64,000 nucleotides of DNA from Kiritimatiellia bacterium. Lineage in GTDB: Bacteria > Verrucomicrobiota > Kiritimatiellia > CAIVKH01. The translations under genes and the position numbers were made by a program. Positions 28,015-37,275 of the stretch are shown here, in pieces (position 1 is the first letter of the stretch; each line of letters begins with the position of its first letter). The stretch covers positions 434,001-498,000 of the forward strand of contig JAOSKE010000001.1 of the NCBI GenBank assembly GCA_027493775.1. Reading direction: 5' to 3'. The notes below the pieces were generated by a model. The model was not told the DNA's origin, searched no databases, and saw only the letters and a program-made list of their open reading frames with translations.

Positions 28015-28088
28015 GTGAATCCCGATTCACCCACACACTTCCAACTTATTGACAGCGCAGTATATTACGGATACTTTGACTAATCAAA
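28015..28088 (+). promoter_or_regulatory. Candidate promoter and operators of the metal-importer operon
   Basis: In the 152-bp divergent gap, a perfect 16-bp palindrome GTGAATCCCGATTCAC lies at 28015-28030. A promoter follows: TTGACA (28049-28054), 17 bp, TACTTT (28072-28077). Overlapping its -10 is TTTGACTAATCAAA (28075-28088), a near-palindrome with 5-bp arms. Position over the -10 suits a DtxR/MntR-type repressor site; binding is inferred. Confidence 0.5.
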
Positions 28089-28104
28089 AAGAAAGTTTTG
28101 GGAG

Positions 28105-29076
28105 ATGAAAATCAGGCAAATCGCCTTTTTTGCCATGCTGTGCCTCATGGGGCCGGGAACCGTTTTCAGGGCAGTGGCGGAGGATGAGCGACCGATTCGT
28201 GTCGTTGCAACGGTCGGGATGGTTGCCGATGTCGTCAGGGCCGTCGGCGCGGAGCGGGTGGAAATAAATCAACTGATCGGCAGCGGCATTGATCCGCATC
28301 TCTACAAACCGACGCGCGGCGATGTTGTCCAGTTGCTGGGCGCGGAAATTATTTTTTATTCCGGCCTCAAACTCGAAGGCAAAATGGGCGACACGTTTTC
28401 ACGAATCGCGCGAAGCGGTCGCGCCGTATATGCCGTCACCGATGATCTTGTAGCTGAGTATGCGCTGAAAGATTTGATCAATGCGCACCACGCAGACCCG
28501 CATGTCTGGATGGATGTTCAGGGTTGGATGACGACAACTCGTGCGATTGCGGATGCGCTTGCCAATTTCGATCCGCCTCATGCAGAAGAATATCGCCAAC
28601 GCGCGGCGGCCTATCACAGTGAACTGGAGGCGTTGGACTCCTACGCACGCGAGACTATTGCAACGATTCCGCCCGAACACCGAATTTTGGTCACTGCGCA
28701 CGATGCATTTCAATATTTCGGCCGGTCATACGGAATTGAGGTGCTCGGCATTCAAGGGATTTCAACGGAGTCCGAAGCGGGATTGGAACACATCAATCGT
28801 TTGGTTGATCTGATCGTCGAGCGACAGGTTCCCGCAATCTTTGTCGAAAGCAGCGTGTCGGAACGCAACGTCCGCGCATTGGTCGAGGGCGCGCGTGCGC
28901 GGGGACGCACCGTTGCAATCGGCGGAACGCTGTTTTCGGATTCGATGGGGCGGCCGGGGACGTATGAGGGGACCTATATCGGAATGATTGATCACAATGC
29001 GACACTGATTGCTCGCGCATTGGGCGGAACCGCGCCAGCGCGTGGTTTTCAAGGGAAATTGGAGGCGTTGCCATGA
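28105..29076 (+). CDS. Mn/Zn ABC transporter substrate-binding protein (TroA/PsaA-like)
   Basis: A periplasmic cluster A-I solute-binding protein of 323 residues that delivers divalent metal to the permeases. The signal peptide ends near FRAVAEDE. The four metal ligands expected for the manganese-type family are visible: His in GIDPHLYKPT, His in ADPHVWMD, Glu in FVESSVSE and Asp in LFSDSMG. No His-rich zinc loop is present, which favours manganese (or iron) over zinc; this is inference. The stop overlaps the ATPase start. Confidence 0.9.
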   Translation: MKIRQIAFFAMLCLMGPGTVFRAVAEDERPIRVVATVGMVADVVRAVGAERVEINQLIGSGIDPHLYKPTRGDVVQLLGAEIIFYSGLKLEGKMGDTFSRIARSGRAVYAVTDDLVAEYALKDLINAHHADPHVWMDVQGWMTTTRAIADALANFDPPHAEEYRQRAAAYHSELEALDSYARETIATIPPEHRILVTAHDAFQYFGRSYGIEVLGIQGISTESEAGLEHINRLVDLIVERQVPAIFVESSVSERNVRALVEGARARGRTVAIGGTLFSDSMGRPGTYEGTYIGMIDHNATLIARALGGTAPARGFQGKLEALP

Positions 29077-29885
29077 TGTTACCGTGGAAAATGAGTGCGC
29101 AGGAACCCGGCCCGGAGCACTCGCCGCACGCCCCCGTTTCTATCCACGATGTCACCGTCGCCTATCATCAGAAACCGGTGCTGTGGGACGTGGACCTGGA
29201 TTTGCCGGAGAGTAAATTAGTCGGTGTCATTGGTCCGAACGGCGCGGGGAAAAGCACATTAATTAAAGCCATTCTAGAACTCGTTCCACGAGCATCGGGA
29301 GAGGTTAAATTTTATGGCGGCTCGCTGCGACGCCACCGCGCATTGGTCGGTTATGTCCCGCAACGCGAGAGTGTGGATTGGGATTTTCCGGTCAGCGCCC
29401 TCGATGTGGTGACGATGGGTCTGTACCGGCGCATCGGCTGGTTTCGCCACATCCGCCACCGGCATTTGCGCGAGGCGATGAATGCGTTGGCCCGCGTCGG
29501 GATGGACAGTTATGCGCGACGTCAGATCAGCCAGTTGTCCGGCGGTCAGCAACAGCGCATATTTCTTGCGCGCGCCTTGGCGCAGGATGCGCGGATTTAT
29601 TTCATGGACGAGCCTTTTGCTGGCGTGGACGTGACGACGGAGCAGATCATTATCAACCTGCTCCGCGAGCTGCGCGATGCGGGGTGTACGGTGGTTGTTG
29701 TGCATCACGATTTGCAGACCGTGCCGGAATACTTCGATCACGTCATCATGTTGAACACCCGTGTCGTTGCCGCTGGGCCAACTTCCGATGTGTTCACCCG
29801 CGAGAATCTTTTGAAAACCTACGGCGGTCGCTTGACCCTCCTCGAAGAAGCCGCGCAAGCAGTTGCAATGACTGCGAAACACTGA
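29073..29885 (+). CDS. Metal ABC transporter ATP-binding protein
   Basis: A 270-residue ABC ATPase that powers the importer. Walker A is GPNGAGKST near residue 56, the Q-loop is YVPQRES, the signature LSGGQQQR near 155 and Walker B IYFMDEPFAGVD, with H-loop VVHHDLQ. It overlaps the binding-protein gene by 4 bp and ends 3 bp before the first permease. Confidence 0.93.
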   Translation: MMLPWKMSAQEPGPEHSPHAPVSIHDVTVAYHQKPVLWDVDLDLPESKLVGVIGPNGAGKSTLIKAILELVPRASGEVKFYGGSLRRHRALVGYVPQRESVDWDFPVSALDVVTMGLYRRIGWFRHIRHRHLREAMNALARVGMDSYARRQISQLSGGQQQRIFLARALAQDARIYFMDEPFAGVDVTTEQIIINLLRELRDAGCTVVVVHHDLQTVPEYFDHVIMLNTRVVAAGPTSDVFTRENLLKTYGGRLTLLEEAAQAVAMTAKH

Positions 29886-29888
29886 CCC

Positions 29889-31325
29889 GTGAAACATCGC
29901 TTCCATTTCAACTTTTTCTGGCTGGCCGCGCTGGCGCTCTTGCTTGTCGTTTCTCTCCCGGTCTTCGCTCAATCGTCGAATGCCGCCAGCGTCGGTTCCG
30001 CGCTTCGCCGGATATTTTCAGCGCACGACTACAATACCCGTGTGGTAATGAGCGGCACGGGGTTGCTTGGAATCGCATGTGGCGTGGTTGGCGCGTTCAT
30101 GGTTTTGCGGAAAAAGGCCTTGTTTGGCGATGCGGTTAGCCACGCGACGCTGCCCGGCATCGCGCTGGCATTTCTATTGGCGGTCGCAATGGGCGGAACG
30201 GGGAAAAATATGCCGATCCTGCTCCTCGGCGCGGGGTTGGCGGGTCTGCTTGGAATGACGGTCATTCTCGTCATCCGCAATTCCACGCGACTGCCGGAGG
30301 ATGCAATTCTTGGAATTGTGTTGAGCGTGTTTTTTGGGGCAGGCATCGCGTTGCTGGGCGTGGCGCAACGGGTCAATACGGCTTCTGCGGCCGGACTTGA
30401 GACGTTTATTTATGGGAAGACCGCGTCCATGCTCGGTGAGGACGGTCGGCGAATTGCCTGGTGTGCCACTGCGCTGCTTGGCATTTGCGCTCTCTTGTTC
30501 AAAGAATTTCGCGCGCTCTGTTTCGACGCCGAATTTGCGCGCACCCAAGGCTGGCCGGTTCGGTCGCTCGATGCGCTGATGATGGGGATGGTCGTGGTGA
30601 CGACTGTGATCGGTCTGCAGGCGGTCGGCTTGATTCTGGTCATTGCACTGTTGATTATTCCGCCATCCGCCGCGCGCTTTTGGACGGAAGATTTGAGAGC
30701 GTTGGTTTTGCTTGCTGCGGCGATCGGCGCGTTGTCCGGCGTTCTGGGTTCCGGCGTGAGCGCGACTTTTCCCGATCTCCCCGCAGGCGGCGTTATTGTT
30801 TTGGTTGCAGCGGCGATTTTTTTGCTGAGTTTTATCTTTGGACGTTCGCGTGGACTGATGGTTCGCGCTGCGGCCCGCGTGCGGCTGGAGCGTCGAGTGA
30901 ACCGGCAAAACGCGCTTCGGGCGATGTACGAAGTTTCCGAGCAGCAGCCGGAGCATCAGCCGATTCCAGAGAGCGCCTTGCGCGCCGTGCGCTATTGGCC
31001 GGGCGTTCAATTGCGCCGGGCGCTGCGTCGGCTCGCTCGCGAAGACCTAGCGCGAGAGGTCCTCGATGGATGGGTTCTGACCGCCGATGGCCGCGAAGAG
31101 GCGAGGAAGATGGTTCGAAATCATCGTCTCTGGGAACTGTATTTGATTCATCATGCCGATGTCGCGCCCTCCCATGTCGATCGCGATGCGGATGTGATTG
31201 AGCACGTCCTCGGCCAGAAGATGGTCGCCGATCTGGAAGCGCTGCTTGCGGAATCTTCGCCAAAGCCGCCGGTTCCAGTGAGCCCGCATCCCATTGCCGC
31301 CGCCACGCGGGGAGGGGCGTCATGA
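29889..31325 (+). CDS. Metal ABC permease fused to DtxR-like domain (YtgCR-like), copy 1
   Basis: A 478-residue protein with an N-terminal signal-like helix, about eight ABC-3 family membrane segments (residues ~45-315) and a soluble C-terminal extension of ~150 residues. The extension resembles DtxR: a winged helix (LRRALRRLAREDLAREV) then HRLWELYLIHHADVAPSHVD, closely parallel to HRLVELFLCQTLG in the stand-alone regulator of this locus. In Chlamydia the same fusion (YtgCR) is cleaved to release a repressor; whether that occurs here is unknown. The stop overlaps the second permease start. Confidence 0.88.
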   Translation: MKHRFHFNFFWLAALALLLVVSLPVFAQSSNAASVGSALRRIFSAHDYNTRVVMSGTGLLGIACGVVGAFMVLRKKALFGDAVSHATLPGIALAFLLAVAMGGTGKNMPILLLGAGLAGLLGMTVILVIRNSTRLPEDAILGIVLSVFFGAGIALLGVAQRVNTASAAGLETFIYGKTASMLGEDGRRIAWCATALLGICALLFKEFRALCFDAEFARTQGWPVRSLDALMMGMVVVTTVIGLQAVGLILVIALLIIPPSAARFWTEDLRALVLLAAAIGALSGVLGSGVSATFPDLPAGGVIVLVAAAIFLLSFIFGRSRGLMVRAAARVRLERRVNRQNALRAMYEVSEQQPEHQPIPESALRAVRYWPGVQLRRALRRLAREDLAREVLDGWVLTADGREEARKMVRNHRLWELYLIHHADVAPSHVDRDADVIEHVLGQKMVADLEALLAESSPKPPVPVSPHPIAAATRGGAS

Positions 31326-32591
31326 GTTGGACCAGTGTGGATACCTGGATGGTCGCAACTGGAATTTTATCGGCGCTCTCGTGCGCGCTGTTGGGCAACT
31401 TTTTGTTTGTTCGCAGGCTTTCATTGATGGGCGACGCAATCAGCCATGCAGTGCTGCCGGGCCTTGCCGCCGCTTTTTCTCATCACAGGCAGTCGTGACA
31501 GCGGGCCGATGTTGCTGGGCGCGGTGATTGCGGGGGTATTGACTGCTGGACTTACACAAGGTCTTTCCCATGCGGGAAAAATTGAAGAAAGCACGTCAAT
31601 GGGCGTGGTCTTCACAACCCTTTTTGCCATTGGCCTGTTGCTGATTGTCCGCGCAGCGGACCGCGTGGATCTCGATCCTTCCTGCGTGTTGTATGGAGCG
31701 CTTGAACTGACTCCGCTCGATACCATGGCCGTGTCGGGCCTGCATCTGCCCCGCGCGTTTGTTGTCAACGCCGCGGTGCTGGGCGTCAACGGGCTTATTG
31801 TCTGGTTGCTGTTCAAGGAACTCACCATTGGCGCGTTCGACCCAATGCTCGCAACCACGCAGGGCTTCCGTCCGCGTTTGCTCCACCAGTTGCTGATGGC
31901 CCTTGTGGCGCTGACTGCGGTTGCCTGCTTCGAGACGGTGGGCAGCATCCTGGTCGTTGCGATGCTGATTGTGCCCGCAGCCACCGCCCGGTTGATGACG
32001 AACCGACTGCCCACGATGATCTGGCTCAGCCTGGGTGTGGCGGTGATCGGCACATTTCTGGGCCATATCGGTGCGCTGACCATTCCGCCCCTTTTCGGCT
32101 TCGCCGATACGACCACATCGGGGATGATGGCCGTCGCCGGCGGATTTCTTTTTTTCATAGCGCTCCTGTTTTCGCCGCAACAGGGCCTGCTGATTCGGGC
32201 ATACCGCCAGAATGCCCTGCGTCTGAGAATTCGGACTGAAGACGCGCTGGCCACGCTGTACCGTCGAGAGGAAGAGGACTACCCCGCGTTGGAGCTTCCG
32301 CCGACACGCCAGTTGAGGCATTTGCGCCGACGCGGGTTGGCTGTCGAAGAGCGGGGGCGCTGGCAGTTGAGTGAGCGGGGAAAGGCCGAAGCGGAGGCTG
32401 TTGTCCGGTCTCATCGTCTGTGGGAGAGCTACCTCGTGGATCACGCAAATATGCCGTTGGACCACGCCCATCAATCTTCGGAACGACTGGAGCACGTCAC
32501 TACGCCCAGCCTGCGGGAGGGATTGGACGAGGTTCTGGCTAAACCGGAGCGTGACCCGCACGGACACTCGATTCCACGGGGTGAAGGATAA
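31322..32591 (+). CDS. Metal ABC permease fused to DtxR-like domain, copy 2, frameshifted
   Basis: Second permease of the importer, about 422 residues. It starts at ATG 31322 (MSWTSVDTWMVATGIL) overlapping copy 1. One extra T in the run 31474-31478 breaks the frame; removing it gives GLAAAFLITGSRDSGPMLLG. After about eight membrane segments there is again a soluble DtxR-like extension: winged helix (RQLRHLRRRGLAVEERGRWQLS), HRLWESYLVDHANMPLDHAH and a terminal RDPHGHSIPRG matching DPHGAPIP of the regulator. Fusions on both permeases form the likely heterodimeric channel. Confidence 0.86.
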
Positions 32592-32616
32592 ATTCGTCGG
32601 GAAGGCGTTTTCGCAG

Positions 32617-32645
32617 TTGAAACCCGCGCGTAATACGAGTATGAC
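32617..32645 (+). promoter_or_regulatory. Candidate promoter for small basic protein gene
   Basis: TTGAAA (32617-32622), a 17-bp spacer and TATGAC (32640-32645) lie 38 bp before the ATG at 32684. Consensus match only. Confidence 0.4.
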
Positions 32646-32683
32646 CGACGCTCTTTGTATGACGAGGAAGTGAGGAAGCAGTC

Positions 32684-32890
32684 ATGGCGGTTAAATTTAT
32701 TCGCAATAAGAACGATCGGCGTCCGCGCAAGAACGCAGCGGACAAGCGGCGTCGTGTTAAAAGCCAGAGAAAACGTGCGATTGCGTTAGGTGTTCCGGCC
32801 GAGTTGGTCGAGAAGATGAACACCAAGGAAGTCCGCACGTTGATTCTTCGCCCGAAGGCGACGGCCGCGCAGTACGCGAAATCGGCCTAA
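32684..32890 (+). CDS. Small basic protein, unknown function
   Basis: A 68-residue, strongly basic protein (MAVKFIRNKNDRRPRKNAAD ...) with a long Lys/Arg-rich N-terminal half and a helical C-terminal half (VPAELVEKMNTKEVRTLILR). Composition suggests RNA or ribosome binding, but no family is recognised. A GGAAG ribosome binding site is near the ATG. It precedes the second lpxL homologue by 15 bp and has its own candidate promoter. Confidence 0.7.
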   Translation: MAVKFIRNKNDRRPRKNAADKRRRVKSQRKRAIALGVPAELVEKMNTKEVRTLILRPKATAAQYAKSA

Positions 32891-32905
32891 GCCCGTCGCT
32901 GTATC

Positions 32906-33805
32906 ATGGCGGTTCGCTTGCGATACCGCGTCGAGTACGCGTTGCTGCGCGGGAGCGCCGCGTTCTTCAATGCTCTTCCGTATCCGGTCGCTTTAGCTGT
33001 TGGCGCGTGTTTTGCACGACTGATTTCCTTGGTGGCGCGCTCGCGGGTACGGGAGGCGCGCCGCCGAATTGCAGAAGTATTCCCCGATAAATCTGCGCGA
33101 GCAGTTCGCCGGATCGCCCGCATCTCCCTGCGCAACGTCGTCTTTAGCGTTGTGGAGTCGCTCCGATTCCCACGGATGACAAGAGAGTGGGTGGAGCGTC
33201 ATCTCGACGTCGGCAACTTCCCCGAAATGGTCGAGGCCCATCTCACAGAGGGACAAGGCGCGGTCTTTGCGATCCCGCACATGGGCAACTGGGAAATGTC
33301 CGGTCTCGCTGCGGGGCAGCGGGGCCATCCGATGTTTATGTTGGTCGGCCGCCAACGCAATCCTTTGGCGGATGACTTTATGAACAGAACCCGCGCGGCC
33401 ACGGGAGTCACGGTCGTATCGCGCGATAAAAATGTAGCGCGAAATATTCTTCACTATCTCCGCCAGGGAAAGACGTTTGGGATTTTACCCGATGTCCGTA
33501 TGCCGGGCGACGGAGTCCAAGTGCGGTTCTTAGGTCGTGATGTTGAACTGCCCGGTGGCATCGCACTCTTTGCTCGCCGTGCCAACGTGCCGATCTGTAT
33601 CGGTTATGTCCGACGGATTGGCTGGACGCGCCATCAGTGGCATTTCATTCCACCCGTTTGGTCGGATCCCACTCTGGACAAGCGAGAAGACGAAAAACGT
33701 ATTCTGCAACTCGCTGCGGATGTCTATACCGAGGCGATTCGCGAGCATCCGGAGCAATACTTTTGGTACAACAAACGCTGGGTGCTCGAACCGCGCAAAA
33801 AGTGA
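32906..33805 (+). CDS. Lipid A biosynthesis acyltransferase (second copy)
   Basis: A second LpxL/HtrB-type acyltransferase of 299 residues. The catalytic motif is IPHMGNWEMSG near residue 127, followed by FGILPDVRMPGDGVQVRFLG and a C-terminal EQYFWYNKRWVLEPRKK. With the copy at 22246 it would supply two secondary acylations of lipid A. Its stop is one base from the stop of the convergent SDR gene. Confidence 0.87.
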   Translation: MAVRLRYRVEYALLRGSAAFFNALPYPVALAVGACFARLISLVARSRVREARRRIAEVFPDKSARAVRRIARISLRNVVFSVVESLRFPRMTREWVERHLDVGNFPEMVEAHLTEGQGAVFAIPHMGNWEMSGLAAGQRGHPMFMLVGRQRNPLADDFMNRTRAATGVTVVSRDKNVARNILHYLRQGKTFGILPDVRMPGDGVQVRFLGRDVELPGGIALFARRANVPICIGYVRRIGWTRHQWHFIPPVWSDPTLDKREDEKRILQLAADVYTEAIREHPEQYFWYNKRWVLEPRKK

Positions 33806-33806
33806 C

Positions 33807-34650
33807 TCAGCGCGAGAGTTTCCTTTTTGCCCGGAGCGCGACAACTCGATCATACGCCGCATCCGGCAATATCGCTCTAAAGAAAGGGGCGACATACGCG
33901 TGGAGCGTTACGCGATAGCGCCGCCACGGATTTCGGGACTCCAAAGCTGCGCACACTTTCTTTGCGACGGCCTCAGGCCCGAGCGCAAAGGGCCCTGTCG
34001 CATCACGCGGCTTCGTCATATCGGGCATCGCAATGCGTGTCTTTTGAAGCGTGGCGAGGCCAGTGCGTGCGGAGGTGTTTCGGAACTCACTTCCGGATCG
34101 GGCCGGGCTCCACGAGAATCACTCCAATCCCCGTTCCGCGAAGCTCGATCCGCTGCGCGTCGGCGAGCGCCTCCAGAGCGTGTTTCGAGGCGCAATACGC
34201 GCCCATCAACGGGGTGGATACTTTACCGAGGACAGAGCTGATATGGACAATGCGCCCTGCGCCAGCCTTGAGCATCGCGGGCAGAACCAGATTGGTTAAC
34301 TCCTGAAGCCCGAACACGTTCACCTCGAATTGATGGCGAAGCGCGTCGCGCGAAATGTCCTCCATCGCTCCCGGCTGACCGAAGCCCGCGTTGTTGACCA
34401 GAGCGCCGAGTGTTCCGCCGGTGGCTTCAAATAGGGATGCGACCGCCGCCTCGATTCCTGCCGAATCGGTCATGTCAATTTCGACCGGCATGAAGCCTTC
34501 GGACGATAGCGATTCGATATCCGCCGCCTTCCGAGCCCCCGCAAAAACTCGCCATCCGCGCTCCTTCAGCAGTCGCGCCGTCGCCCGCCCGATCCCTGTG
34601 GAGCAGCCGGTGACAAAAACAGAACGATGTTCAACGCGAGGCAAATTCAT
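33807..34650 (-). CDS. Short-chain dehydrogenase/reductase, frameshifted
   Basis: Classical SDR of about 281 residues. The cofactor motif TGCSTGIGRATA is at residues 14-25, NNAGFGQPG near 89, the catalytic Ser in HISSVLGKVS and catalytic YCASK near 155. One extra C (plus strand) at 34093-34094 interrupts the frame right after VEPGPI. Removing it restores IRSEFRNTSARTG and the remaining ~90 residues. Substrate unknown; such SDRs often act on lipids or retinoid-like compounds. Confidence 0.82.
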
Positions 34651-35472
34651 TCACAGATAGTCGAGACGCGCAGCTAGGTTGTCAACCTGCATGCGGATAC
34701 ACAGGACACATAGGGCATGGCGAGGATAAGCTCTCTGTAGTTGCGGGCGTTGACCGCGGCGAGCGGGCGTATCCGCCCATTTGTGACAGCAGTTCCACCT
34801 ACTGTTCGTATGACAGTTCATTTGGGCCGTGTAGCCATTCGTGCATAGGTTGATCTGCAGCGCTTGCAGACACACTTTGCTGACCTAGCGACGGCGACAC
34901 CACAAAAACCACCGAAAGTGAGGACTGAACCCATCTTTTCGCGAATTCGCTGTAGTGGGTAGGGCGTGACCGCCCTCCAGAGGCGGGCAAGGCCGAGCGC
35001 GCCGAATGTGAATGAAGAGAATTTTAACCACGGAAATGCGCGGAATTACGCGGAAAGCAAATTGTTATCTGGTTCTCGCTTTCGCCGTGTTTGGTAGGGC
35101 GTGACCGCCGGGCGCGCCGCAGTAGCTCTAGGGTCAACAACCGAAGGTCGAAAATAACCCGACATGGAACGTCGCGGTAAATCGTGAACATTCCGGCCGG
35201 CTCGGCGATCCGGCCCTACCCCAAACAGCAAACTGTTGGGTTGTTCTCGATTTCGCTGTGGTTGGCAGAGCAAAGCCGAGCGCGCCGAATGTGAGCGAAA
35301 CGATTTTTATCCGTAGAAACACGCGGAAAGGCGCGAAAAAGGATGGGGATAGCGCAAAACATTTAAGGCCGTGCCCCACCGTGGTAAGGCGCGTGGCAAG
35401 CAAGCTCAGGTGATCTTAACTTAGCGCCATTCAGGGCTGACCCCATTCCCATGAGTAGCGCTTGTGATAGTC
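34651..35472. repeat. Non-coding stretch with degenerate dispersed repeats
   Basis: I see no credible gene in these 0.8 kb. The segment has recurring units: GGTAGGGCGTGACCGCC at 34958-34974 and 35093-35109 (and partly inverted near 35214), GCCGAGCGCGCCGAATGTGA at 34992-35011 and 35275-35294, and imperfect CACGGAAATGCGCGGAA / ACACGCGGAAAGGCGCG runs after each. This looks like decayed copies of one interspersed repeat family. Confidence 0.6.
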
Positions 35473-35474
35473 TA

Positions 35475-36595
35475 TAGTGGTTCTCTAAAGTTCTGACTTG
35501 ATTGAACAGGTGCGAATGTTGTCAGGCGCTCTGTTGATGGCCCAGCAAAGAGCCTTGTCAATACGGGCAATGAGCGCATCGGCGTCTTTGGCCACGAAGT
35601 CGGTAAACCACTCCGCTTTGATCAAAAGCCACAGCCGCTCAATCGGGTTGAGGTCCGGTGAATACGGGGGCAGATACAACGGCTCGAAGCGACCCCACTG
35701 AAGCCGGGCCGCCTTGTGCCATGAGGCGTTGTCCAGTATGAGAAGTTGGCGCGGACGCGAAGGAGGCGGCAGCCGGTTAGCCTCATCCAGGAACGCCTGA
35801 AAGGTATCGGTGTCCGAATGCGAGAATTCACAGAGGAACGCTTCGCCCGTTCTCGGACATACCATCCCGGTCACGTTCATTCGCAGATGGTCGCCGTTTT
35901 TGGTGACCCGGCCCGTTTTGCCCACCTTGATCCAACGGCGGCGAGGACGAGGATCGCCCTCAATCCCCGTTTCGTCGCCAAACCAAAGCTCTACATCGGG
36001 GTTCTTCATAAGCGCTTGAAGTTCAAGGCAGAATGACTTTCGGGACTCTTCGTCCTGCCGATCCGGCCACGGTTGCGGCACCTTCAGCCGAAAGCCTTGA
36101 TCGTGCAAAAAGCGCATAACCGTTGAATAGGCAACGGGCAGCTTGAGTTCATCCCGCAAATAGCCATGCAGCTTGACCCCGGTCCAGTGGTGTTGATCTG
36201 CCAGTCCGGGTTGCTCAACTAGGTTCACAATCTGCGATACGCGGCCCTGGGGAATCTTGCGCGGCCGACCCGACCGAGCATGTTCAATCAGCCCGTCAAT
36301 GCCGGCTTGATTCCATGCGTGTACCCAGCGAGTGAGGGTGCGCTCGCTTACCGCAAAAAGCTTGGCGACTTGGGAGAAGTCCATCTCCAGCATCAGCGCA
36401 TTTATAGCGTACAGGCGGTCCCGGCTACGCATGGTTGGGGCGGTCGTTATTGCCAGCCGCAGCTCCTCGGGCTTGCAGTTTTCGGGATTTGGCAATGTCT
36501 TCGAGACCGGCATTTCCCAGCTTCATACAGCATCTCCCAAAAATTAAAAGTTTTTTATCACCCTTTTTCAGGACAAAACTTTTGAGAAAGGCTCT
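35475..36595 (-). mobile_element. IS630-family insertion sequence
   Basis: A 1.12-kb element bounded by imperfect inverted repeats: left TAGTGGTTCTCTAAAGTT (35475 on), right (reverse complement) TAGAGCCTTTCTCAAAAGTT. Both ends are flanked by TA (35473-35474 and 36596-36597), the target duplication expected of IS630. It carries one transposase gene. Confidence 0.85.
35485..36513 (-). CDS. IS630-family transposase
   Basis: Complete 342-residue DDE transposase. The N-terminal half has two HTH regions (FAVSERTLTRWVHAWNQAG and a second near 95). The catalytic triad is Asp in WFGDETGIE, Asp in LLILDNASWHK and Glu in PPYSPDLNPIERLW, the classic IS630 signature. The frame is intact, so the element may be active. 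Confidence 0.93.
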   Translation of the reverse strand: MPVSKTLPNPENCKPEELRLAITTAPTMRSRDRLYAINALMLEMDFSQVAKLFAVSERTLTRWVHAWNQAGIDGLIEHARSGRPRKIPQGRVSQIVNLVEQPGLADQHHWTGVKLHGYLRDELKLPVAYSTVMRFLHDQGFRLKVPQPWPDRQDEESRKSFCLELQALMKNPDVELWFGDETGIEGDPRPRRRWIKVGKTGRVTKNGDHLRMNVTGMVCPRTGEAFLCEFSHSDTDTFQAFLDEANRLPPPSRPRQLLILDNASWHKAARLQWGRFEPLYLPPYSPDLNPIERLWLLIKAEWFTDFVAKDADALIARIDKALCWAINRAPDNIRTCSIKSEL

Positions 36596-36721
36596 ATACC
36601 AATGTAGTTCATGGCGGTTATCTCCGGGCAACATGACGGGCCACTATGGCCGCGCCTTCAATTGCTTGATGGGCATTTTAATCACGCTTCGGCGTGAATG
36701 CCGCATCTACGGAGCTCTAAC

Positions 36722-37181
36722 CGCCTTTCATGTTATCTGACCACATCTTTTCGTGAGATCACCGCTTGGTTCCGACGCATTGCGCCCACCGACCCCGTCC
36801 GTTTCGACTTCGCGCTCACCCGACTCCCCATTCACGACGGCCTGACCACCCCCGAAATCCACGCAACACTATTGCGAGCCGAGTAAGCCACTGGACGTTT
36901 TCTCGGGAGATTCGCTGCAAATAGTTGTGTGCGTCAAGTTCTGCAAAAAGGTTTTTGGTATTTCCGGTTTATTGGTCATCGGGTCACGTTTGAAGTGGGG
37001 GCAGTGCAACCGCAGAGACAGCTTGCAGAACGGAACTTCAGAATTGATAATCCGAACAACTTAATTGGAGATAAATCATGGTCGCGTTGGCGTCAGCGAA
37101 ATGCTCACGCGTGCTGAGAGCCGGGTATCTGTCAATGCTGAGTACCGACCCCTTTTGATACGCCTTTCATGTTATCTGACC
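36722..37181 (+). repeat. 21-bp direct repeats flanking decayed sequence
   Basis: CGCCTTTCATGTTATCTGACC occurs at 36722-36742 and 37161-37181. Between them is a gene remnant and otherwise non-coding sequence. With the neighbouring IS630 this suggests repeated insertion and deletion at the left edge of the defence island. Confidence 0.6.
36742..36886 (+). pseudogene. 3' remnant of a TIGR02757/DUF2400-type gene
   Basis: About 47 codons ending in TAA at 36886 read FREITAWFRRIAPTDPVRFD and FALTRLPIHDG, matching my recollection of the C terminus of TIGR02757 family proteins (DPVKYDFALTRLG). No start or upstream domain remains; one 21-bp repeat abuts the break. Family assignment is from memory of the motif. 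Confidence 0.5.
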
Positions 37182-37275
37182 CCTTTTGACTAGGTTTCAC
37201 CGGACAGAGTCATGGCGACCGATCTCGCTTTCTTGAAGTTCACTCGCCATCATCTGCCCTCTGAGGTGACCATGT
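36887..37275. other. Non-coding gap left of the defence operon
   Basis: Apart from the second 21-bp repeat (37161-37181) I see no gene, RNA or clear terminator in this 0.39 kb. No U-tract hairpin was found after the last gene of the operon. Confidence 0.5.
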
